This document shows positions 57,883 to 64,000 of a DNA stretch of 64,000 nucleotides, piece after piece. The DNA is taken from the NCBI GenBank assembly GCA_029010715.1, contig JAQXKZ010000028.1, forward strand, positions 1 to 64,000, given 5' to 3'. Origin of the DNA: Clostridiales bacterium (GTDB lineage: Bacteria; Bacillota; Clostridia; Oscillospirales; Oscillospiraceae). Made by a program: the position numbers and the translations under genes. Numbering within the stretch: the stretch's first letter is position 1; each line of letters begins with the position of its first letter. The notes beneath the pieces are model-generated. The model was given only the letters and a program-made list of their open reading frames with translations, was not told the origin of the DNA and did not search any database.

Positions 57883-58659
57883 TCAAAGGACCTGGACGCC
57901 GCTGTCCAGAAAATGCTTTTTGTCCTTCTCTTTTATACCGTCGTCTGAAATGATGATGTCGACGTCCTCAAGCCCCGCGTGCGTGATCGGATAGGCGACG
58001 CCTATCTTCGTGGAGTCTATCGGAATTATAACTTTCTTCGAGCGCTTTTTGATTATCCCGATGGTTTCGTCCATGACTTCCTTGACGCAGGTAAAGCCCT
58101 CTATCTCCGAGTATCCGGCGACGGCGAGAAACATTATGTCGAAGTTGATCCGTTCCAGATAGGCAAGATTGGACGAACTGTCACAGCAGCAGTTGAACCG
58201 GTTGAGAGTGCCGCCGCATACGACCACGGTAGGCTTCTTCAGCGAGGCCAGGGCATAGGCGGCGCTTATGCTGCTCGTGACCACGGTGCACCACTCGTCC
58301 GGAAAATGCTTGGCGATCTCTGTGGTGGTGCTGCCGGAGCCGAGGTATATGCTGAGGTTCGGACTTTTTTCCATCTGCTCCCGCAGGTATGCTTCGGCTT
58401 TCAGGGCGATCTGCACCTTTTTGTCCACGTTACGCTGAAGCCGCCGGAAGTACAGGTCCCCGGCGTGCGTGTTGCTGTTGATGGATTTGGCGCCGCCGCG
58501 GACGCGGATGATCTCTCCGTGTTCGGCCAGCTCTTTCAGGTCGGTGCGGAGGGTCATATCCGAGACGCCGGGGAAGCGCTTCTGCAGCTCCCTGAAGCTC
58601 ACGCTGCCCATCTCGTTTATGTATTCGGTCACGTTATACCGGCGAAGTAATTTGCTCAT
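57883..58659 (-). CDS. DeoR family transcriptional regulator
   Basis: 258 aa. N-terminal DeoR HTH (MSKLLRRYNVTEYINEMGSVSFRELQKRF; SDMTLRTDLKELAEHGEIIRVRGGAKS) and a C-terminal sugar-isomerase-like effector fold (YLGSGSTTTEIAKHF, CGGTLNR, IIPIDSTKIG). These respond to phosphorylated sugars or related metabolites. The start at 58659 follows AAAGGAGGTAA; a TTG 8 codons earlier overlaps that site. Divergent from the TRAP transporter genes, which it probably controls. Confidence 0.92.
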   Translation of the reverse strand: MSKLLRRYNVTEYINEMGSVSFRELQKRFPGVSDMTLRTDLKELAEHGEIIRVRGGAKSINSNTHAGDLYFRRLQRNVDKKVQIALKAEAYLREQMEKSPNLSIYLGSGSTTTEIAKHFPDEWCTVVTSSISAAYALASLKKPTVVVCGGTLNRFNCCCDSSSNLAYLERINFDIMFLAVAGYSEIEGFTCVKEVMDETIGIIKKRSKKVIIPIDSTKIGVAYPITHAGLEDVDIIISDDGIKEKDKKHFLDSGVQVL

Positions 58660-58741
58660 CCCGATTACCTCCTTTTGCAACAAGAATAATAAAGAAACAA
58701 AAATAAAAAATCAATATAATCTTCGCAATCTGTCAAAAAAA

Positions 58742-58775
58742 CGAAAAAATTTTTGATTTTTCAAAAAATTTTTCG
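58742..58775. promoter_or_regulatory. AT-rich palindrome between deoR-like gene and dctP
   Basis: 34 bp, CGAAAAAATTTTTGA then TTTT then TCAAAAAATTTTTCG; dyad-symmetric apart from a one-base offset in the A/T tracts. The best operator candidate for the DeoR-type protein in this divergent 289-bp gap. Confidence 0.5.
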
Positions 58776-58948
58776 ATGGCGCAAAGAATTTTTTTAACAA
58801 TAGGCTGAACCGGAGCGGGACAATTTTGGCTAAAAGGCAGAAAAAATATACGGAATCAAGAACAATATTGCAAACAAAAAGCCCAGGTGCTATCCTCAGA
58901 TATAGATTTGGTTCCCCAAAGCCAAGAACAGAAGAAAAGGAGAAAAAA

Positions 58949-60007
58949 ATGAAAAAAATTGTTGCCCTTTTGCTGGCTGCAGTCATGGTCTTCGCATTGT
59001 GCGCATGCGGACAGCAGACCACCGACAGCACCAAGGCTCCCGCCGCGGAAAATACGGAGACTGCCGACAAGGGTAAGCCCATCGAAATCAAGCTTACCAC
59101 CACCGACCCCTCCAACGCCGTCACTGTTATCGACCTCATCGCCTGCTGTGACGAGATCCGTGAGCGCACCGATGGTATGGTCGACATTCAGGTCTACGCA
59201 GACGGCCAGATGCTGGTCTATGCTGAAGGCGTTGAAGCCATCATGTCCAACGCAAACCTCATCATGATAGGCAGCCCCACCTATTTTGTTGACTATGTTC
59301 CCGTTATGAACAGCGTCGTTGCTCCTTACCTGTTCCCGAGCAGAGAAGTCGCCGCCGAGTTCTTTAAGGGCGACGTCTGGGCCGGAATAGCCGCCGAGTG
59401 CGAGGAAGCCGGCTTCCATGTCATCTGCCAGGACGGTCTTATCGGCTACCGCAGTGTCATTGCCAACGCACCTGTAAAATCCCTTGATGATATGAGCAAG
59501 CTCCGTCTGCGTATTCCCGCAACCGATATCATGATAAAGCTGTTCGATGCTCTCGGCTGCAACTACCAGACCATGGCCTTCTCCGACGTGTTCAACGCAT
59601 GCCAGACCGGCGCTCTGGACGGTCTTGAAGGCGTTCCCCTCACCATTACCTCCAACTCCCTGTGGGATGCGATCGACCCCCTGTACTACTCTCTGACCAA
59701 CCACACCCTTGACTGCTACGGTCTGTACGTCGGCATGGATTTCTGGATGTCCATCCCCGAAGAGTACCGTAACATCATTCAGGAGGTTCTGGGCAACTGG
59801 GGCACCGTCACCACTCAGCACTGCGTAGAGAACGAGGAGAACGTTGTTTACGCAGAGTGCAGGGAGCACGGCGTTGAGATCGTCGAGCTGACTCCCGAGG
59901 AGCTTCAGGAGTTCCGCGATGCGGCTGAGCCCATTATCCTCAGCCTCGAGCGCGGCGACGAGCTGCTTGCAGAGGTTCAGAGAATCGAGGCAGAGCTGAA
60001 CGGCTGA
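58949..60007 (+). CDS. dctP: TRAP transporter substrate-binding lipoprotein
   Basis: 352 aa. Lipoprotein signal ending FALCACG (lipid Cys at about 20), Thr/Glu-rich linker, and DctP fold. LRLRIPATDIMIKLFDALG contains the conserved Arg that binds the substrate carboxylate; MAFSDVFNACQTGALDGLEG is the usual Q-G-D-G segment. It captures an organic acid outside the membrane for the DctQM permease. AAAAGGAG precedes the ATG. The ligand is unknown. Confidence 0.94.
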   Translation: MKKIVALLLAAVMVFALCACGQQTTDSTKAPAAENTETADKGKPIEIKLTTTDPSNAVTVIDLIACCDEIRERTDGMVDIQVYADGQMLVYAEGVEAIMSNANLIMIGSPTYFVDYVPVMNSVVAPYLFPSREVAAEFFKGDVWAGIAAECEEAGFHVICQDGLIGYRSVIANAPVKSLDDMSKLRLRIPATDIMIKLFDALGCNYQTMAFSDVFNACQTGALDGLEGVPLTITSNSLWDAIDPLYYSLTNHTLDCYGLYVGMDFWMSIPEEYRNIIQEVLGNWGTVTTQHCVENEENVVYAECREHGVEIVELTPEELQEFRDAAEPIILSLERGDELLAEVQRIEAELNG

Positions 60008-60040
60008 TGGCCTTCCGCACAGAAACATAAAAGCAACAAA

Positions 60041-60075
60041 GGTTTCACCCCGTGACACCGCCGCGGGGTGAAACC
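60041..60075 (+). other. hairpin between dctP and dctQ
   Basis: GGTTTCACCCCG / CGGGGTGAAACC 12-bp stem without a T-run. Such hairpins after binding-protein genes commonly raise their mRNA level relative to the permease. Confidence 0.7.
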
Positions 60076-60099
60076 TGACTTTTGACAGGAGGGTTTTCA

Positions 60100-60603
60100 T
60101 TGAAAAAAATCTCTGCTGCATACAACAAACTGGCCGACCTGCTGGACAGACTCGTTTACATTATCGGCGGCGCAGGAATAATCGTCTGCGCCGGAATGTG
60201 CGGGGCCAATATTCTTATGTGGTGGTTCATGGGAAAGAGGATCGCGATCTGCGACGAGATTTCGTTGTTCGGGCTCGTCTGGGCCACTTACATGGGAATG
60301 GGTATCCTTTTCCGTATGAACGGCCACTGCACCATGGACTTTGTTGTCAAGGCCATGCCGCCGAAGGTACAGACGGTGATCCGGGTGGTCACCGATATAG
60401 CTATACTTGTCGTATGTGTGATCACCGTGCACTATTCATGGGTGCTGGCGCTCAAATCGCTTTCAAAGAAGCTGATTCTTACAAAGATCCCGTATTTTTA
60501 CGTGGATATCCCGATAACGCTTGGCTATGCGCATCTGCTGATACTTGCCGTCGGCGATATTGTTATCAGCATAAACAAGCTTATACACTGGAAGAAGGGG
60601 TGA
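60100..60603 (+). CDS. dctQ: TRAP transporter small permease
   Basis: 167 aa, four TM helices; CDEISLFGLVWATYMGMGILFRMNGHCTMDF is the DctQ core pattern (split by position, about 53-85). TTG start at 60100 with GGAGG 7 nt upstream. Four nt before dctM. Confidence 0.92.
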   Translation: MKKISAAYNKLADLLDRLVYIIGGAGIIVCAGMCGANILMWWFMGKRIAICDEISLFGLVWATYMGMGILFRMNGHCTMDFVVKAMPPKVQTVIRVVTDIAILVVCVITVHYSWVLALKSLSKKLILTKIPYFYVDIPITLGYAHLLILAVGDIVISINKLIHWKKG

Positions 60604-60607
60604 AGAG

Positions 60608-61897
60608 ATGGAGAGTTATCTGCCGATTATAGTTGCATTTGTAATGATGTTCTTTGCGATACCTGTCCCCATATGCCTGCTTGCGGGAACTTTCCTGTAC
60701 TTTGGCGTGATAAATCCCTCACTTCCTGTTACCAGTATTATACAGAATATCGTTACCCAGACCATGTCGACCGGTATGCTTGCGGCGCCGCTGTTCATAC
60801 TTGCCGGCTCGATAATGAATTACTCAGGAATCACCGGCCGCCTGCTTGACTTCTGTGACTGCCTGCTCGGCCACAAGGAGGGCGGACTTGCATATATAAA
60901 CGTCCTGCTGTCCACTCTTAACGGAGGCATGTGCGGCTCCGCTACGGCTGACGCGGCGCTGCAGTGCAAACTGCTTGTCCCTGAGATGGAAAAGAAGGGC
61001 TATCCCAAAGCTTTCAGTACTGCCGTCACCGCGGCGTCATCACTTATAACGCCCATAATTCCTCCCGGAGTTCCTCTTATACTCTACGGTATCATGACCG
61101 GCGTTTCAGTCGGTAAGATGTGGGTCGCCGGCTATGTGCCCGGATTCATGCTCTGCGCCGGGATGATGATCGTCTGCTTCATATATGCGCATAAATACCA
61201 TTGGAAGAGCGGCAGGGAAAAGCGCGCCACGGGAAAGGAACTGTTCCTGGCCATGCTCAAATCGATCTGGGCGCTGCTGATCCCGGTATTCATGATCGCC
61301 GGTCTGCGCACCGGACTGTTCACTGCGACCGAAGCGGGCACCGTTCTTATCATTCTGGCGATAGGCATAGGAATAATCTACCGCAGCCTTACTACGAAGC
61401 ATTTCAAGCCTATCATGAAGGACGCCTTCCTTTCCACCGCCAACATCATGCTGATAATTGTCTCCGCCTGCGGCTTCAGCATGTACCTCTCCTGGGAGCG
61501 TATACCTCAGACGATGGCCGCCTGGATGATGAGCGTGTCCGAGAGCAAGTATATGTTCCTCCTGCTCAGCCAGATAATCGTGTTCTTTCTCGGTATGTTC
61601 CTTGACGGCTCGGCGCTTCTGCTCATACTTACTCCGATACTCTATCCGATGGCGCAGAGCTACGGCGTGGACCTGGTGCAGTTTGGTATGGTGTTCCTCG
61701 TGAATCTCTATTGCGGCTGCCTTACGCCTCCCTTCGGCACGCTCATGTACGTCACCTGCAACCTGACGGATGTCAGCATTCCGGACTTCTGCAAATACGG
61801 CTGGGCTTTCATTTTTGTAATGGTGCTGGTCTGCATTATTATGGCCGTGTTCCCGGCAGTACCTACTTTCCTGCCGAATCTCATATACGGAGCCTGA
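60608..61897 (+). CDS. dctM: TRAP transporter large permease
   Basis: 429 aa, about 12-13 TM helices. AAPLFILAGSIMNYSGITGRL, NGGMCGSATADAALQ and SSLITPIIPPGVPLILYG are the DctM hallmark segments; the second half repeats the pattern (GMFLDGSALLLILTPILYP, NLYCGCLTPPFGTLMYV). Na+- or H+-driven uptake of an organic acid with dctP and dctQ. Confidence 0.95.
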   Translation: MESYLPIIVAFVMMFFAIPVPICLLAGTFLYFGVINPSLPVTSIIQNIVTQTMSTGMLAAPLFILAGSIMNYSGITGRLLDFCDCLLGHKEGGLAYINVLLSTLNGGMCGSATADAALQCKLLVPEMEKKGYPKAFSTAVTAASSLITPIIPPGVPLILYGIMTGVSVGKMWVAGYVPGFMLCAGMMIVCFIYAHKYHWKSGREKRATGKELFLAMLKSIWALLIPVFMIAGLRTGLFTATEAGTVLIILAIGIGIIYRSLTTKHFKPIMKDAFLSTANIMLIIVSACGFSMYLSWERIPQTMAAWMMSVSESKYMFLLLSQIIVFFLGMFLDGSALLLILTPILYPMAQSYGVDLVQFGMVFLVNLYCGCLTPPFGTLMYVTCNLTDVSIPDFCKYGWAFIFVMVLVCIIMAVFPAVPTFLPNLIYGA

Positions 61898-61926
61898 AAT
61901 ATATATTCAGATAGGACAATTTGCGG

Positions 61927-62784
61927 ATGATTGATTTAAGAAATAAAAGAATAGGCCTGGTCCTTTCCGGAGGCGGGGCGAAGGGAGCGTACCAGGTGGG
62001 TATGTTCAGAGCGCTGCATGATCTCGGAATAGACGGACAGATAAAGGCGATGAGCGGCTGCTCCATCGGGGCCTATGCCGAGACAATCTGGGCAGTACGC
62101 GGTGTAGACGCATACAGGGATTTCATGTACGGCTTTCAGGATCTGTTCCGCGAGGGTGAGAGCCTGAGCGACGCAGAGATCGAACAGGCCAAGGCCGAAG
62201 TGGCTGCGGGTAAGGTAAGTCTGGAGCAGTTCTGTTTGGAGAGACGCTTCTGGCAGTATGAGGGCCTGGGCCTGCACCGTTACATAGAACAGCTGGTCGC
62301 CGGCGGCGCCGTGGAAATGTCGGGCTACAGCCTGAACGTCTGCGGATACTCGCTGGAAAAGGAGCGGCCCGTGTACTTCCGTCTCAACGATCTGACGGAC
62401 GCCGAGAAGGCCGAGGCAATAATCGCCAGCGGCAGCCTGCAGTTTTTGCTGCAGCCGGCCGCACTGCACGGCCATCATCTTGTCGACGGCGGCGTTGTAC
62501 CGGATATATGCGTAAACCCCGCCCCGGCGGATAAGATCCCGCTGCTCCCGATGATCTCCGAGGATGTGGACTTCATTCTTATAAACTTCCTGATATCTCA
62601 GGACCGCGTGAACACCAGACTTATACCCGGGGGCATAGAGTACATGGAGCTCAGACCCAGTTCTCCGCTCGAAGCATACCCGGGAGCGGGAACACTTGAT
62701 TTCTCCCCGGAAAAGCTCGAGAGCCACGAGCGGCTCGGCTATGCGGACACTGTTAATTCCTTCCGGCAAAACTGCATTTTTTAA
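61927..62784 (+). CDS. patatin-like phospholipase
   Basis: 285 aa. LVLSGGGAKGAYQVGMFRAL (oxyanion GGG), SGCSIGAYA (nucleophile GxSxG; G-C-S-I-G rather than GTSAG), and LVDGGVVPD (catalytic DGG). Hydrolyses acyl esters of lipids; cytosolic or membrane-associated, with no signal peptide. The start is ambiguous: ATG 61927 has AGGA at 10 nt, and a TTG at 61921 is 4 nt from it. 29 nt after dctM, possibly cotranscribed. Confidence 0.9.
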   Translation: MIDLRNKRIGLVLSGGGAKGAYQVGMFRALHDLGIDGQIKAMSGCSIGAYAETIWAVRGVDAYRDFMYGFQDLFREGESLSDAEIEQAKAEVAAGKVSLEQFCLERRFWQYEGLGLHRYIEQLVAGGAVEMSGYSLNVCGYSLEKERPVYFRLNDLTDAEKAEAIIASGSLQFLLQPAALHGHHLVDGGVVPDICVNPAPADKIPLLPMISEDVDFILINFLISQDRVNTRLIPGGIEYMELRPSSPLEAYPGAGTLDFSPEKLESHERLGYADTVNSFRQNCIF

Positions 62785-62797
62785 TGTGAGGTCGCAT

Positions 62798-63442
62798 ATG
62801 AAAACAATCTTATGCTACGGAGACTCCAACGCCTGGGGCTTCGTCCCCGCCATGGCCACAAGGTATGCTCCGGATGTCAGATGGACCGGCGTGGCCGCCG
62901 GAATACTGGGCGACGGGTACAGGATCATTGAGGACAGCATCAGCGGACGCACCAGCGTCTATGAGGATCCCTGCGTCAACTGCCGCTGCGGCAGCGCCGG
63001 CCTCGGCTATTCTCTGCTGGCACATGCTCCCATTGACCTCGTGATACTCGCCGTCGGCGGCAATGACCTGAAGTTTACCGATTCGGACGGGAGTATGCGC
63101 GGCGTGGCCCGCCTGGTGGATCTGGTGAGGAACGCCGACGCGGTATATGACGCATATTCTCCCATCTTCCCGAACGGCTGCAAAATACTTCTGCTTGGAC
63201 CCACCGTGTTCTCTCCGGATATCCCGGTCAAAAGACCCGGACATGCTCTCGCCGGGAGCGCGGAGGAATCCACGAAGCTCTCCGAAAAATACCGGAGAGT
63301 CGCCGAGGAGAAGGGTATCTGCTTCCTCGACGAATCACAGTACGCATACCCGTCGGATGCCGACTGCATACACCTTACCCCCGAGGGACATGCGAAAATA
63401 GGTAAGGCCGTGGCCGAAAAAATACTGGAGATACTCGGCTGA
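62798..63442 (+). CDS. SGNH/GDSL hydrolase
   Basis: 214 aa. Block I CYGDSNAWG (Ser10), block III VGGND, and block V DCIHLTPEGHAKIG (Asp/His). Arylesterase/acetylxylan-esterase-like members have the same GDSNTWG opening, so deacetylation of a sugar or aryl ester is likely. GAGG precedes the ATG. Follows the phospholipase by 13 nt. Confidence 0.92.
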   Translation: MKTILCYGDSNAWGFVPAMATRYAPDVRWTGVAAGILGDGYRIIEDSISGRTSVYEDPCVNCRCGSAGLGYSLLAHAPIDLVILAVGGNDLKFTDSDGSMRGVARLVDLVRNADAVYDAYSPIFPNGCKILLLGPTVFSPDIPVKRPGHALAGSAEESTKLSEKYRRVAEEKGICFLDESQYAYPSDADCIHLTPEGHAKIGKAVAEKILEILG

Positions 63443-63529
63443 AGCCCGGATATCACAAACAGCATAAAAAGACCGCTCCGCGGTTTTGCTCTGCGCTCAT
63501 GGCTTCCCATAACTGACTTATACTTTTTA

Positions 63530-63567
63530 GCAGGCGATGTTTCTCCCGGACATCGTCTGCATTTTTT
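63530..63567 (+). terminator. terminator after the SGNH hydrolase
   Basis: GCAGGCGATGT / ACATCGTCTGC stem (one mismatch/wobble), 9-nt loop, then ATTTTTTC. Confidence 0.8.
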
Positions 63568-63568
63568 C

Positions 63569-63597
63569 TTGACTATTATATCGGAACACGATATAAT
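63569..63597 (+). promoter_or_regulatory. padR promoter with overlapping palindromic operator
   Basis: TTGACT (63569-63574), 17 bp, TATAAT (63592-63597). TTATATCG-GAACA-CGATATAA (63576-63596) has perfect 8-bp arms and covers the spacer and -10. Two more CGATATAC half-sites follow before the gene. Fits autorepression by PadR. Confidence 0.8.
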
Positions 63598-63647
63598 AGC
63601 AATACGATATACCGGAGGGCGATATACAGAGGAATGGAGGGATCGCT

Positions 63648-63968
63648 TTGAATGAGAGTATTGTATTGACGGAATCAACGTATTACATTCTTTTGTCGCT
63701 ATATACGCCTCAGCATGGCTACGGCATTATGCAGCAGACGGAGAAGCTCTCGGGCGGGAGGGTGCGTCTGGCAGCCGGGACTCTTTACGGCGCATTGAAT
63801 TCCCTTTGCGAAAAGGGATGGATTGTTCCGCTTCCCGCAATTGAGGAAAGCCGCAAAAAAGAATACAGGCTGACGGAAAAGGGACTGACTGTACTTAAAA
63901 ACGAATTGCGCCGCTTACGGCAGCTGGTCGAGAACGGCGAGTCAATTATTAAGGAGGACGAAAAATGA
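63648..63968 (+). CDS. PadR family transcriptional regulator
   Basis: 106 aa winged helix. Typical s-PadR order: STYYILLSLYTPQHGYGIMQQ, RLAAGTLYGALNSLCEKGWI, RKKEYRLTEKGLTVL, and a C-terminal helix for dimerisation. TTG start with GGAGG 7 nt upstream. Its stop overlaps the next ATG; PadR genes of this type are often followed by a DUF2812 membrane protein. Confidence 0.93.
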   Translation: MNESIVLTESTYYILLSLYTPQHGYGIMQQTEKLSGGRVRLAAGTLYGALNSLCEKGWIVPLPAIEESRKKEYRLTEKGLTVLKNELRRLRQLVENGESIIKEDEK

Positions 63969-64000
63969 CAGGGAAAAAAACAGTACATAAATGCTGCTGG
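63965..64000 (+). CDS. start of the gene after padR (cut by window edge)
   Basis: Twelve codons, MTGKKTVHKCCW, beginning at the ATGA overlap with the padR stop. PadR-linked DUF2812 proteins begin similarly, but too little is present for identification. Confidence 0.45.
   Translation, partial: MTGKKTVHKCCW

Noticed and set aside
1-64000. tRNA, rRNA, insertion sequences, prophage or CRISPR
   Set aside because: None seen on either strand: no cloverleaf-like segments with CCA-type ends, no transposase or integrase motifs, no regularly spaced repeats.

Overview
The window looks like a piece of a moderately GC-rich Clostridia chromosome, most likely Oscillospirales/Oscillospiraceae. This is an inference from gene content: AGGAGG-type ribosome binding sites, a T-box on pheST, a class B sortase with a thioester adhesin, IreB, FeoA/FeoA/FeoB with a Cys-rich partner, an Na+-pumping oxaloacetate decarboxylase with a separate biotin carrier, ECF-type CbiM/Q/O, and a collagen-like exosporium-type protein. 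There are no rRNA or tRNA genes, no CRISPR array, and no transposase or integrase. It reads as ordinary chromosome with dense short operons on both strands.

Layout. 1-5.4 kb: start of a probable KamA-type gene, ridA, ireB, then (minus) a thioester adhesin and its class B sortase. 5.6-9.65 kb (minus): pheS-pheT behind a T-box leader. 9.7-14.7 kb: lipoprotein and alr; a CDF metal exporter (minus) behind a NiCo riboswitch; an XRE-AbrB regulator with an acyltransferase. 15.2-25.3 kb: lipoate ligase plus an AcoR-like regulator, then a full 2-oxoacid (acetoin/pyruvate-type) dehydrogenase operon: E1 alpha, E1 beta, AcoX, E2, lipoyl-E3 and a small DUF6506-type protein. 25.5-30.4 kb: a Nudix hydrolase, then the feo operon (minus) divergent from a DtxR/MntR-type regulator, with a set of matching 18-bp operators.

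30.5-40.9 kb: AI-2E-type permease, a putative structured RNA, an S24-like protein without HTH, plsC-fabG-like pair, a MazF toxin without visible antitoxin, pdp, a Tim44-like/zinc-ribbon protein, an AT-rich micro-membrane protein under a perfect consensus promoter, a TrmH-family methylase, a Cys-containing membrane protein and a YhfC-type protease with a structured leader. 41.2-44.2 kb (minus): crotonase, acetate/short-chain-acid transporter, CoA-transferase A and B. 44.6-46.9 kb: a two-component system facing an 11-bp-phased direct repeat and a small ORF. 47.1-50.7 kb: collagen-like protein (minus), then cysK (with a candidate Cys-codon leader peptide), mnmA and an Rrf2 regulator.

50.9-64 kb: oadA-oadG-biotin carrier-oadB; a 0.7 kb hairpin-rich non-coding stretch; cbiM(N)-cbiQ-cbiO; a DeoR regulator divergent from a TRAP transporter (dctP-dctQ-dctM) followed by a patatin-like phospholipase and an SGNH hydrolase; and a PadR regulator with a perfect palindromic operator leading into a gene cut by the right edge.

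Themes: transition-metal traffic (Fe via Feo, Ni/Co via the CDF exporter and Cbi uptake), lipoate-dependent oxidative decarboxylation, and organic-acid metabolism (CoA-transferase, acetate transporter, OAD, TRAP). The least explained items are the enhancer-binding regulator with a broken GAFTGA loop and Walker B, the Arg-Cys-Ile leader peptide before cysK, the candidate RNA at 31.86-32.04 kb, and the structured leaders before cbiM and the yhfC-like gene.
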